Shown piece by piece: positions 45,310 through 55,382 of a stretch of 64,000 nucleotides of DNA. The position numbers and the translations under genes are program-made. Source of the DNA: Tritrichomonas musculus (taxonomy: Eukaryota; Parabasalia; Tritrichomonadida; Tritrichomonadidae); contig JAPFFF010000027.1 of NCBI GenBank assembly GCA_039105265.1, positions 496,001 through 560,000 of the forward strand. Direction: 5' to 3'. Below the pieces are notes generated by a model. The model saw only the letters and a list, made by a program, of their open reading frames with translations, ran no database searches and had not been told where the DNA came from. Each line of letters starts with the position of its first letter. Within the stretch, counting starts at the first letter, position 1.

Positions 45310-48195
45310 TCAATTAAATTCAAATACTTGGAATTGAATATCCTTCTTAACTTTTTCTGTGTTTTTGTCAATTTTCTGTGCTGATTCAGAGAGAATGATC
45401 AATCTAGCCGCATCACCTCCCTTCAGGTCATTATAAAAGCTCTGAAAAATAATTTCTTTTGGAACATAATTTTCTTCAATTTGCACTTTAAACAGGAGCG
45501 ATTTGCATTCAACGCTCCAGCATTTCAAGGTGTTATTATCGCCTGCTGTGAAGACGAAAAGTTGCCCACAAAAAGTGCCAATTCCAATTGCCGATACCTC
45601 TTCTGTTTGTGTTTTTATCTGCATCATCGAGACGCCTTCGACAACGTTCCAATCACGAACATTCGAATCAGCAGAAGCAGAAAACAAACTAAGGCCGAAG
45701 TTGCAAAGAGAAGTGATGCCCTTTGTATGTGAAATAAGTCTTCTTAACAACTCAAATTCTTTATTATAAATATAAATAACAGGATATTCCGATGAGCCAA
45801 CCGACAAGTAACTGTTATTTGGAGCATTACTGATAACCTTCAAACAGTTAATTCTCTCAAAATTCTCAACCTTCACAATTTTCAATTCATTTTCATTTTC
45901 AAGTTTCCAAGCGAAAAGAGAATCTCCGTAGCCCAAAACAATCTGATCATCCAAGACAGCCAATGCGGAATTTTTTGAATCATCATTCAAATTTGAGAGG
46001 TCATTCAATTTTGAATCACTATTGAATTGATATGTTTTTGTTTTTTGTATTTGGATCATCTCTCTTTCTTTGCTGTAGTCCTGGTCTTCCTTGTAGTTCC
46101 AGTTGATTGGATGCATGTTTTCTTTGAACGTGTTTCGTATGTATTCGTCGAGTCCGAAGATTGTGAATTCTTCGACTTTGCTGTCGCCGAAGATGAAGAT
46201 TTTATTGCTATTATCGCGACGATCAAAAATCATTGAATCCACTTTATTGAATTGTATCTCGATTGCCATCTCTTTCAATTGAAGAATGTGCGACCGTTTA
46301 GCCTCAGAAAAGTAAACAAAGGCGGGATGGCAAAACTGGAATTCGTTCATTTTTGTGACGTCATTTTCACTTGTTGATATCACCAAGTTGAACGATACCA
46401 TCGTCGACAGGAGAACGTTAGGGAAACGATAGGAGATGAAGTCGCTATCGACAAACTCGAAAGTGTAAAAAGAGAGAAGCTTCTCATTCAAATGGAATGG
46501 TCGAAGAGGCTTCATTTTTGTGTACAGCATGAATTTGAAAGAAGTATTCAATCTTATCGGAACTTTGAAACTTTCGTTTTCAACTTCTTTTTCGGTGTCA
46601 TTTCTGTTCATCGTCTCCGGTAATTTAATCATCCGCATCGGGGTGCCCTCGTTTGGATCTGACGATAGATTCACGCTCGAAAAATTGGTGCTGAGCAAAG
46701 GCGACTTAAAAGAGCCCTCAGTGAATGATATCGGTATCATGACAACCGGGCAGAAGATGTCTCCAGATTCGACTTTTTTGTCTGGCAGATGATCGTAAAG
46801 GTGAATTATTGACATAAACCGTTTTTCTGTTTCTGTTTCGAAATCCAGCAGGTCCCCGTCCTTCCTAATGGCCATTTCGTCGTCCTGCTTGAATATGTCT
46901 TTCGACAAGTGAAGAGAGCTGTAGCACTTGCCTAGAGCGTTGCCGAGGATGTCTTTGAGAATGGGCAACGATACGTCTATGCTTTCTGGCTTCGGAAGTC
47001 TATCGTACAAGCTTTCTTTGGTGAGTTTTTCGTCAGGTTTTCTTTCTATTCTGACATCAGTGGAACTTCTAAGCTTTGGCCTTGAAATTGAACTTTTTTC
47101 GGATGTTCCGCCTAATGTGCTCGATAATATGAAATTGTAATGTTCGCTGCTTCTGTCATAACCCGTGGATAAGAAATTCAAAAATGATATGGAAGTACTT
47201 GAAGGGGGATCTGATGCATTTTCAGAGGGATAATAAGGAACTCCTTCTGATATCTCTCTTGATGGTTGACTTCGATATTCAGGAGGCTGCTCATTTGGAG
47301 ATTCTGCAGCTTTTTCTGAACTTATAACAGAGAGTTGGGGTGGTGAAATAATAGGAGATTCAGAAGAGATTAAATTTGAATTGGTACGTGATTCTGATGG
47401 TTGAGGAGGTAAAGGGGATTCAGAATGTGAAATATATGAATTATTCGGTGTTTGCGGCGATTCTGATGGTTGAGGAGTTAAAGATGGTTCTGTTGATAAA
47501 GTAAAATTGTCTTTTGGCGGTTGATCTGAAGGAATCAGTTGCGGTGGTTGAGATGCTACTGAATATGGTTGATTGACAGTTTGGATTGGTGGCTGTGCCA
47601 TCGGTGGAGTAGATGATATAGAATATGGTTGATAGGGTAATTGAGGATTGAGAAGGTTCACCCCTAAGGGTTGAACCCCTGGATTAATTGGTTGATGCAA
47701 TATTTGGTTTTCATCTCGAAAAGGATCAAGATTGTCTGGTAATGGCGTATATCGAATATAAAAGATTCCTTTTGTAGTTGGAATATAAAAATCTGAGATA
47801 AGTTTAAACAATGGATTCGCATCATCTGGTAGATTCGATGGAGGTGGATCAGTATTTAATTTGTCATCTGTAATTTGAGGTAAATATAATTTTATATTAG
47901 CGGATGGGATTATTATATTTTTTTTCTGTAAAATTTGGATATATTTATCATCTAATGGTTTATTTGAATTATTGAAAAAATCGCTTACTTGTTTCTGAAG
48001 GCGAGGCATTAAGGCATTCATTTTCCATATATTCTGTAATTCAGCATAACATTGAATAACGCGAGGTTGTCTGCATTTTTTCCAAGGCAAACCTTTTTTC
48101 TTTGCAATATCTCTATCAAAAATAAAAAGGAAATAATATTGATACAATATTTCGAGTTCAGGTTCTTTTTTTGACCAAGATGGAATATTTGGCAT
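45310..48195 (-). CDS. proline-rich protein with C-terminal WD40-like repeats
   Basis: 961 residues. An N-terminal domain with no known match (1-165) is followed by a Pro/Ser/Gln-rich disordered region of about 190 residues with short repeats (PQPSESPQTPNNS, PQPSESRTNS). A central beta-rich part comes next, and the last 230 residues hold WD40-like blades (ALAVLDDQIVLGYGDSLFAW, LFSASADSNVRDWNV, FVFTAGDNNTLKCWSV). Probably a scaffold. The Pro-rich region could bind SH3 or profilin-type partners, but no such partner is evident. Codon use in the middle third has more G and C than its neighbours. Confidence 0.65.
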   Translation of the reverse strand: MPNIPSWSKKEPELEILYQYYFLFIFDRDIAKKKGLPWKKCRQPRVIQCYAELQNIWKMNALMPRLQKQVSDFFNNSNKPLDDKYIQILQKKNIIIPSANIKLYLPQITDDKLNTDPPPSNLPDDANPLFKLISDFYIPTTKGIFYIRYTPLPDNLDPFRDENQILHQPINPGVQPLGVNLLNPQLPYQPYSISSTPPMAQPPIQTVNQPYSVASQPPQLIPSDQPPKDNFTLSTEPSLTPQPSESPQTPNNSYISHSESPLPPQPSESRTNSNLISSESPIISPPQLSVISSEKAAESPNEQPPEYRSQPSREISEGVPYYPSENASDPPSSTSISFLNFLSTGYDRSSEHYNFILSSTLGGTSEKSSISRPKLRSSTDVRIERKPDEKLTKESLYDRLPKPESIDVSLPILKDILGNALGKCYSSLHLSKDIFKQDDEMAIRKDGDLLDFETETEKRFMSIIHLYDHLPDKKVESGDIFCPVVMIPISFTEGSFKSPLLSTNFSSVNLSSDPNEGTPMRMIKLPETMNRNDTEKEVENESFKVPIRLNTSFKFMLYTKMKPLRPFHLNEKLLSFYTFEFVDSDFISYRFPNVLLSTMVSFNLVISTSENDVTKMNEFQFCHPAFVYFSEAKRSHILQLKEMAIEIQFNKVDSMIFDRRDNSNKIFIFGDSKVEEFTIFGLDEYIRNTFKENMHPINWNYKEDQDYSKEREMIQIQKTKTYQFNSDSKLNDLSNLNDDSKNSALAVLDDQIVLGYGDSLFAWKLENENELKIVKVENFERINCLKVISNAPNNSYLSVGSSEYPVIYIYNKEFELLRRLISHTKGITSLCNFGLSLFSASADSNVRDWNVVEGVSMMQIKTQTEEVSAIGIGTFCGQLFVFTAGDNNTLKCWSVECKSLLFKVQIEENYVPKEIIFQSFYNDLKGGDAARLIILSESAQKIDKNTEKVKKDIQFQVFEFN

Positions 48196-48258
48196 TATTT
48201 CTTTTATAACAACAAATTATTCTGCTAAAATTTATGCTGAATTTTATAAAAAAAAAAA

Positions 48259-48340
48259 TCCGCGCTGCTGGAATCGAACCGGCGACATTCTGATGACCAC
48301 ATTTCTACAGTCAGACGCTCTACCACTGAGCTAAGAGCGG
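48259..48340 (-). tRNA. tRNA-Tyr (GTA) with a roughly 10-nt intron
   Basis: On the minus strand the A box TTAGCTCAGTGGTAGAGC and B box GGTTCGATTCC are canonical, the anticodon stem TCTGA/TCAGA pairs perfectly, and the loop CTGTAG carries GTA. About ten extra bases (near AAATGTGGTC) sit after position 37, where eukaryotic tRNA-Tyr introns lie. C1-G72, the eukaryotic Tyr identity pair, is present. A T-run directly downstream is a pol III terminator. Two pairs look mismatched: T-C in the acceptor stem and C-A in the T stem. Either a slightly decayed copy or real oddities. Confidence 0.85.
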
Positions 48341-48815
48341 CGCTAATAGTAAAATTTACTTACAATATAAGCTTTAAATTTGAGAATATGGAATTTTTTG
48401 TTGGAGACAATTATGTTAACAAGTTAATTTGTTGAAGACAACGACCATTTGTTTAGTTTAAATAATGAATTTTTTTCTGAATAAAATCTTTTTAAGAAAA
48501 TATTAAAATAATTTCACGTGAATCATGAAGACACAAAACAGGAAGTCGCAAATATATAAAGTTTTTATTAAATAATAGCAAGTCTTTGAATTAAAAATGG
48601 AATATGTTTTTATTCACTCAATTTTTTATTGAAATCAGAGTGAATAAAAAGCTTTTTTTTTATAGTCCTGATTTATAAAGATGATTTAAATATAATAATG
48701 ATACCTTGAATTCAATCGATTTCTTTTTTTTCATGAGAAATTACAATTTTTTTCAGAGAATCATTAATGATGCATTATCTGAAATTGTTCCCTACCAGAC
48801 CAAAATAAAAATTAA
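48341..48815. other. intergenic spacer, no gene seen
   Basis: About 475 AT-rich bases between the tRNA and the 3' end of the Sel1 kinase gene. The near-repeat GAGTGAATAAAAAGC / TTTATTCACTC around 48610-48650 forms a weak hairpin. Nothing else. Confidence 0.4.
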
Positions 48816-51800
48816 TTAAATAATCTCCTCGAATCCTTCATAAAATAAATTGTTGATATCTTTGATGTTCTTCAAATTATTAGAACTTTTTTTGAGTTCA
48901 ACGATATGAATTCTACCAAACAAAATATGATAAGGTGGGGTATTTAGTATTTTTTCCAATATATTGATGATATTTTTGATATCTTGGATGAATATTTTCT
49001 TTAATTTTTTGATTGCATTTTGGAAAACTTTTTCTTGAAAATTGAATAAAAAGTCCATTCTATCTACGAAATTTTCAAAGTCATCTTGAAATATTACTAA
49101 TTGGTTATTATTATATTTGGCTTGAAGTTTAGAAATAAAGGTGCTATTATTGATTATTGCAATTAATTCACAAAGATTGTTGTCAGTGAAAAAACTCAAA
49201 GATTTTTTAATTTGGCATTTTGAAATGCATCTTATATAATATTTATGAGCATTTGTATTATCTGATTTGGATAAATAATAGTAAACTAGTTTTAAATTGA
49301 CTAAAAGAATGATAATTTTTTTGGATTCATTTAATCTGCAATCTGTATAATTATACATACGGAATGTTAACGGTTTGTTTTCATTATGAGATGCCTTTTT
49401 GAAAAAAACAATTGATTCTTCAACTTTTCCTTCCGATTCTTTAATGAATCCTAAATTTGCTTGAGCTAATGCAAATTTTTTCGATGATGAACGTTCGTAA
49501 AAATATTCTGCTTTTTGGATATCTTTTCTATACAATTGTAAAATCAATCCTTGATTATTTTGAGCAAAAGGATATTCGCCGAAAGCAGCATTTTTTATAT
49601 TTTCAAAAGCTGATTCCAAATCGTTATCATATAATAGATTGATTAGTCCAAGATCATTTAATGAATGATAATAATAAATGTTAATTTTGGGATTGTTTTC
49701 GAAACTTCTAGTAGCAGGATTGTATGTTGTAATGTTGATATTCTTTCCTTTTTCAATTGTTTTTAAATAATTATCTTTTGCTTTTTGAATATTGTATTCA
49801 ATAAAGCATCCATTTGAATACAAATAACCTATAACATGAAAAGCATCTGGATTGTTTAGAATAGATGACTTAACAAAATAATACATTGCTTTGTTGATAT
49901 CAGGTTGAACTCCATATCCATTCAAATAAATCAATCCTAAATAATAAATGCCAAATGGATTATTTAATTGTTCAGACATTTCAAAATATTTTTTGGCTTC
50001 TTCATAATCCTTCTTGTCTTCATGAGTAAAATAAATGTCACCTAGCTTATTTATTGCTTTTGTGTTATGCAATTCTGCAGATTGCTTAAAATATTTGATT
50101 GCTTCTTCGATATTTTTGAATTGAGTCCAATAAATATTTGCCAGATTAAAAAGTGCTTTTGAATTAGATTTAGCTTTTTCATAATATGCTTTTGCTCTTA
50201 GAATATCTCTAGGAACGTTTTTCCCATTATAATAAATATTTCCCAATTTAAGTAGAGCTTCTGAATCATTTAATTTGGCTGATTTTTCATAATAGTTTAT
50301 AGCCTTTTGAACATCTTTGTCAACACCGAGCCCGTTTAAATAGAGATGGCCCAAATTGTTTAATGCTTTTGAATAACCTTGTTTTTCTGATAATTCAAAA
50401 TACTCTTTTGCTTTTGTGTAATCTTTTTCAACTCCATTTCCAATAAGATAAAGAGAACCCAAACTATTCAATGCTTTTGGATTGTTTTCATTTGCCGATA
50501 ATTGATAGTAATAAATAGCTTGATAATAATCAGGTTTTCCTAAGAAACCGCTTTCATTAAGGCATCCTAATCTATAAAGAGCTTCTGAATTATTATTGCT
50601 TTCAATTGCTTTTTCATAACATTTTTTTGCTTTTAAATAGTTGTTCATTGTATTAATTCCTTCTTCATAAAGATGTCCTAGCAATAAATAAGTATTATCG
50701 ATCAGTTCTGTAATTGTTGGTCTGGATTCTGGTTTATCATTTAAGCATCTGTCGATGATTTCTTTCCATTTTTCATTAATTTCGGGATATTCTTTTAATA
50801 AACTTTCAGGAAAGAAATAATTAATAATATTGTCACCAATATAATAAACATCAGACTGATAAGAATATTTTCCTTCTGGTGGAATGTTTTGGAAGTTTGT
50901 TGTGGAAGGAGTTTCAGTTTTTGATAACGATTCTTTAATCATTCGATCAAAATCAATAATATAAATTTGATCATCTCTGGTAATGATGAAATTGTCATTT
51001 CTATGATCACGATAAATGTACTTGTTATCATGAATGTATTTCATGATTTTTAAGTATTTTAATAAAAATTTTGTGCTTTGAAAAATATTTGATTTCGATA
51101 TTTGATGCTTTTTTTCAATATATTCAATAACTAAGCATTTTAGTGATTTATCAAGAGATGTTCCATAAAAAATGGGGAAATATGGATGACTAAGATTTTG
51201 ATAATTCTCGAGTTCTCTTTGATATGTTTTATCATCTGTTGGATCAATAAAGATTTTTAAAGTATATATGCATTCTTTCTTAACATGGTATATTAAATAA
51301 GCTTTTGCTGAGGATCCTTTCCCTAAATATTTCAATTTAATATATTCATTTTCATTTGTTCTAAATATATCTTTTCTTGGATGATAAAAATCATATAATT
51401 GATTGGATCTATCAATTCGTGAATTTTGATAGCTTTTCATAAGCAGAAAACCTAAAGCACTTTTTCTGAAAATTAAATTATTAAATGTGCTAAATTCATA
51501 TTGATCAGAAATGCTTGAACTGGTCATTTCAAATGAAAAATTATCCAAAAATTTAGGAATTTTTCTGAAAAAAGAATCACTTTGAGAAAAATGAAAATTA
51601 ATATTCTTTTTTTTCAAATCAATAATAATTTGATCTGAGTAACAAAAAATTGTTGAGTTTTTGCTTTTTTCAAGAAATTGAATTATATAATTCAGTAATT
51701 TGTTTTGAAATATGTAAAATGAATAATCAAAACAAATAATAATAAAATCGTCACCATATTTGATTTCGTTTCTATTCTCTATATATTTATCAACAATAAT

Positions 51801-51965
51801 AATGCCCCCCTCATCTTGCTTTTCAGAAAATCTTGTTGCATTATTTTTATCATCTTTGATAAGTTCGAAATGGAACTTATTTATAACTTGACATAAATCT
51901 TGATTTCCTATTTTTATCGAGTTTCTTTTTAAATGTTGAACAAATTTTAAGTATATACTATCCAT
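48816..51965 (-). CDS. protein kinase fused to Sel1 repeats
   Basis: 1049 residues from the ATG at 51963-51965; an upstream ATG at 51995 would add ten residues. After a 200-residue unknown N-terminal region comes a kinase domain (about 205-430): glycine loop YLGKGSSAKAY, lysine in YTLKIF, catalytic loop YRDHRNDN (Asp and Asn kept, Arg where Lys is usual) and DFD in place of DFG. Sel1 repeats follow to about residue 880, each like ALNSLGSLYLIGNGVEKDYT. Sel1 repeats make protein scaffolds. Kinase-Sel1 fusions are common in trichomonads and amoebae. The DFD change may alter or abolish Mg-ATP handling. Confidence 0.8.
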   Translation of the reverse strand: MDSIYLKFVQHLKRNSIKIGNQDLCQVINKFHFELIKDDKNNATRFSEKQDEGGIIIVDKYIENRNEIKYGDDFIIICFDYSFYIFQNKLLNYIIQFLEKSKNSTIFCYSDQIIIDLKKKNINFHFSQSDSFFRKIPKFLDNFSFEMTSSSISDQYEFSTFNNLIFRKSALGFLLMKSYQNSRIDRSNQLYDFYHPRKDIFRTNENEYIKLKYLGKGSSAKAYLIYHVKKECIYTLKIFIDPTDDKTYQRELENYQNLSHPYFPIFYGTSLDKSLKCLVIEYIEKKHQISKSNIFQSTKFLLKYLKIMKYIHDNKYIYRDHRNDNFIITRDDQIYIIDFDRMIKESLSKTETPSTTNFQNIPPEGKYSYQSDVYYIGDNIINYFFPESLLKEYPEINEKWKEIIDRCLNDKPESRPTITELIDNTYLLLGHLYEEGINTMNNYLKAKKCYEKAIESNNNSEALYRLGCLNESGFLGKPDYYQAIYYYQLSANENNPKALNSLGSLYLIGNGVEKDYTKAKEYFELSEKQGYSKALNNLGHLYLNGLGVDKDVQKAINYYEKSAKLNDSEALLKLGNIYYNGKNVPRDILRAKAYYEKAKSNSKALFNLANIYWTQFKNIEEAIKYFKQSAELHNTKAINKLGDIYFTHEDKKDYEEAKKYFEMSEQLNNPFGIYYLGLIYLNGYGVQPDINKAMYYFVKSSILNNPDAFHVIGYLYSNGCFIEYNIQKAKDNYLKTIEKGKNINITTYNPATRSFENNPKINIYYYHSLNDLGLINLLYDNDLESAFENIKNAAFGEYPFAQNNQGLILQLYRKDIQKAEYFYERSSSKKFALAQANLGFIKESEGKVEESIVFFKKASHNENKPLTFRMYNYTDCRLNESKKIIILLVNLKLVYYYLSKSDNTNAHKYYIRCISKCQIKKSLSFFTDNNLCELIAIINNSTFISKLQAKYNNNQLVIFQDDFENFVDRMDFLFNFQEKVFQNAIKKLKKIFIQDIKNIINILEKILNTPPYHILFGRIHIVELKKSSNNLKNIKDINNLFYEGFEEII

Positions 51966-52603
51966 AAACTTTAAGTTAAAAAAAAAGTTGTACAAATTTT
52001 GAGTAAAAAAAAAAAAATTAATTGAAAATTTGAATTATCTTTCTCAAAAAGTTAAGGGGTTTTTTTTGCCCCTTTAACTAATGCAGAAATGTTTATTTTT
52101 TCTATACCATGAATAGGAAAATTATAGAATTTCCAAGCCCTTACTTCTTGTATAATTTACTGATCCGCTTTCGAAATATGAATATCAACTGAATATGAAT
52201 AATAGAATTATATAAAATGATATTAATAATATTTATATAGCTTTTTATAATTAAATATGTAATATTTTATAAAAGCTGATTCAGATATTTGCATAATCCA
52301 TATTGATATAAAATAGCAATTTTGTCGATAGGCTAGAAAAAGATTATTCATATGTTTTATCATCCAAATTATATATAAACACTAAAATTTTGTAAAATTT
52401 TGATAAATAATATTATTTGTGCATTTAATGCACTTTATTAGAAGACAAATCAAAAAACGAAATTACGATCATATGTTTATCAAAAAGTTTAATTGAAAAT
52501 TCTGATCTCGAGAATTGGAAAATAGCAAGCCTAAATCAAATTTCAAGCATTTTTTTTATATTAAAATGATATAGATTATTATTTATCCATTTTATTATAA
52601 TCA
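51966..52603. other. spacer with an inverted repeat around a T-run
   Basis: At about 52050-52080 AGTTAAGGGG and CCCCTTTAACT face each other across a run of eight T. It might be a short structured RNA or a relic repeat. The remaining 500 AT-rich bases show no gene. Confidence 0.4.
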
Positions 52604-53113
52604 TTAATTAAACAAGTCAAATTCAATATTATCATTATCCTGATCATTGAAAATTCCATTCAAAAGGAGTTCTGAAGTGAATTCGGTATATAGTGTGTCA
52701 TCAATAAATGGCTCAATTTCTGGTTGAATGTTATCAGATTGAGCATTTTGTTCATTATCATTAAACTTTTCTGATAATTTTTTTTTCAAACTGTGAAATC
52801 TGTTTCTTAATGAATAAGAAGTTCTTCCAACGAAAAATGATTCGATTAATTTCCAATGTGCTCCAAATTTATTATATTTTTCAAGTAATAGCTTGTCTTC
52901 ATCAACGGTCCAATCCTTTTTCAAAATTTTGGGCGAGAGAGAGTTCTGCCATCTTTCACGGCATTGTCTAACAGATCGATTGTTCATCATTGATGCTATT
53001 TTTTGCCAATTCGATTCGCCAAACATTTTCACCAGGTTCAGCAAGAGCGCGTCTTCTTTTTTTGAAAAAGGGATTCTAAGTCTGGCTGGGAGGGCGTTTT
53101 GAGGATGTTCCAT
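52604..53113 (-). CDS. R2R3-type Myb transcription factor
   Basis: 169 residues. Two Myb repeats lie at about 11-60 and 62-112: FSKKEDALLLNLVKMFGES, then WQKIASMMNNRSVRQCRERW with the conserved aromatic spacing, and WTVDEDKLLLEKYNKFGAHW, then IESFFVGRTSYSLRNRFHSL. The C-terminal 50 residues are acidic and may activate. Small two-repeat Mybs are a large family in trichomonads, some binding initiator or iron-response sites in adhesin promoters. The target is unknown. Confidence 0.9.
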   Translation of the reverse strand: MEHPQNALPARLRIPFSKKEDALLLNLVKMFGESNWQKIASMMNNRSVRQCRERWQNSLSPKILKKDWTVDEDKLLLEKYNKFGAHWKLIESFFVGRTSYSLRNRFHSLKKKLSEKFNDNEQNAQSDNIQPEIEPFIDDTLYTEFTSELLLNGIFNDQDNDNIEFDLFN

Positions 53114-53903
53114 TTTATATGTGAAGTAAAAATTGTGATGTTTATTTCATTTCTCAATTTTCAATTGGCTTTCAATTTTTTTGAATCGATTCAATGGTAC
53201 GATACGACTAAAGAGATTAATTTTGATTTTTTTGCAAATTTTTTTTTCTTCTTATCAATTTTTCAACAAAAAACGTCCGAATTGATTATAAAAAATGTGG
53301 AAATCAAGTATCTAAGAATGAGACCTGTTTTTTGTGGATTTTAATATAATATTTTTATCTGATAAAATAAATTATTTTTTTTTATCATGAATTCTATTAT
53401 ATAGTCATTATAATGAGCAAATATAACAAAAATTATGTATTTTTTTTTTTTTTTTTTGATTTTTAGAAAATATCAATTTGAATCAAATTATTTGATACAA
53501 ATATAATGAAGAAAAAGAAATGTGGGCATGGTATTTTGATAAATTTAAAATAATGTATGGATATAGAGCTATAATTATAATTTTTTTTTTAATGATTAAC
53601 TAGATGATTCTATTATTCATGAAGAAATAAAATATATTATGGTAAACATTTGTTTTAAAGGCTTATTATTTGGTTATTTTTTTGTATGCAATGTCAAGTC
53701 TTTTTCATAGAATTAGCGATTGACTAACGTTTTCCATTCCTCATTAAAATTGAAAAATCTTTCTAAATTTCCAAGTTATGCATATTCGATGAATGCTTAT
53801 AAAAATATATAGATAGATATAAGGACTCTAAAAAGCGGTTTACTATATTAAATATAGTATATTTCATTACTATTCAAAATAGATAATATAAACAAAAAAA
53901 AAT
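53114..53903. other. gene-free AT-rich spacer
   Basis: Holds the Myb promoter side near 53114 and a T-run of about 17 near 53441-53458. An 81-codon plus-strand frame overlaps the Myb 5' end, but its Phe-rich make-up looks like AT-rich noise. Nothing else recognised. Confidence 0.4.
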
Positions 53904-55382
53904 TCAAACATTAGAAAAAGCATCTGAAGTGTTACTAGCTTCTGAGTTGCTCCTCTTTCTATTTAGGGTCATTACTAATGGCTGGCATCTAACAAAAGAA
54001 AATGGATTTTTATTTCCGGTTGGAGACATCGGATATACGCGCGCAGTTGACACTTGCTGAGGGTCACTTTGCTTTAAAGGAGGAGTATTGCTAGAAGGTC
54101 TCGATGTAAGTGCGTTGCAAGTCATTGATAACTCATTTTGTGAAGTTGAAAATGCACTATCGTTGAAATAGAGCTGATTCTGTGTTGCGAAACCTTGGTT
54201 GTTCTTTAGCATTTGTCCGGAAGAGCGTGCCATATAAACTTTAGATTTTCTTGTCTTAAATTTCTGTAGCGTATATTTGGAGTTCGGATCGTAGGCAGAT
54301 TGAATGAGTGTGTTAAGATTATTTGAGTAATCTTTTCTGCTTTCGATTAAAAGATTAATATCGTCCGTTTTTAAATTAACTTTTTCGTGTAGATTATTTT
54401 TCTGAATAAAATTGTTTGGTGTATATAAAGACTTAGAACGATGATATCCGTAAATGGGAGACATTTGGTTGCCGTGAATTTTAACGTTTGTGTAATACTT
54501 ATAGCATTTAAGTAGGTCAATTGAATCTGGCTCTACGCCCTTTGAATTTTGAGAGGGAGAAAAAAGACGTTTATAATCGATTTGAAGGATTTTTTCGTTC
54601 TTTATAAAAGGATGATTTTTGATCTCTTCAAGCGAAATTCGTTTTGTGGGATCTTTTTCAAGCATTTTTGATAACAAATCGCAGAGAACATCATCAAATT
54701 CAGCTGGATAAATAATATCAGAATTTAAAATTAGCGATATCAAAGTCTTCATATTTGTATGGAAAAATGGCAAATGGCCATGAGCTAAGGCAAATAAAAC
54801 AATTCCCATGCTCCAAATGTCGGCTTCTTTGCTATATTTATTTCCAGCTAATACTTCAGGCGCACAGTAAGGAATTGAGCCGCAGCATGTTGACATCATG
54901 GAATTTTGAGAGCTGAAGCCAAAATCTATTAAACGAATATGATCATGGCTATCTATCATTATATTTTCAAGCTTCAAATCTCGATGCGTTATATGAGCTT
55001 CATTATGTAAATATTCAATAGCAATTAATAATTGTGAAAAAATATTTTGGACTTCTGGAATTGTAAGCCCACACCTTCTATTAACGTATTCTAAAGCAGA
55101 AACTCCGTCTATTAGTTCCATTGATAGAACTCTTAAATGTTCTGTATCAAATTCAGTAAAGAACTTGCAAATGAAAGGGTGATTTAAGGTCTTGTTGATT
55201 TTTATTTCTTGATCCATTAAATTTATTTCTTCGTAGTTTGTGATTATTGAAACCTTTAAAGCAACTTCGGTATTTGTTTTAACATGAATCGCAGAAAAAA
55301 TATCTGAAAAGGAGCCTGTTCCTATTTCATTTAATCCGACGAACATATCAGTCGGTATCTCGTTACTAAAGCGAATCGTCAT
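53904..55382 (-). CDS. CAMK-family Ser/Thr protein kinase
   Basis: 492 residues from the ATG at 55380-55382; the frame continues 51 codons upstream, but that extension is AT-biased and the domain begins right after the chosen start. The kinase domain is at about 14-265: GTGSFSDIF, ALKVSI, HRDLKLENIM, DFGFSS and GSIPYCAPEVLAG (activation segment without a basic phosphosite cluster). All catalytic residues are present. HRDLKLEN and YCAPEVL fit the CAMKL group (SNF1/AMPK, KIN1-like). The 225-residue C-terminal tail is Ser/Asn/Thr-rich and probably disordered, with no UBA or KA1 domain recognised. Confidence 0.88.
   Translation of the reverse strand: MTIRFSNEIPTDMFVGLNEIGTGSFSDIFSAIHVKTNTEVALKVSIITNYEEINLMDQEIKINKTLNHPFICKFFTEFDTEHLRVLSMELIDGVSALEYVNRRCGLTIPEVQNIFSQLLIAIEYLHNEAHITHRDLKLENIMIDSHDHIRLIDFGFSSQNSMMSTCCGSIPYCAPEVLAGNKYSKEADIWSMGIVLFALAHGHLPFFHTNMKTLISLILNSDIIYPAEFDDVLCDLLSKMLEKDPTKRISLEEIKNHPFIKNEKILQIDYKRLFSPSQNSKGVEPDSIDLLKCYKYYTNVKIHGNQMSPIYGYHRSKSLYTPNNFIQKNNLHEKVNLKTDDINLLIESRKDYSNNLNTLIQSAYDPNSKYTLQKFKTRKSKVYMARSSGQMLKNNQGFATQNQLYFNDSAFSTSQNELSMTCNALTSRPSSNTPPLKQSDPQQVSTARVYPMSPTGNKNPFSFVRCQPLVMTLNRKRSNSEASNTSDAFSNV

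Noticed and set aside
53099-53344. 81-codon plus-strand frame overlapping the Myb 5' end
   Set aside because: Phe-rich, overlaps a clear gene on the other strand.
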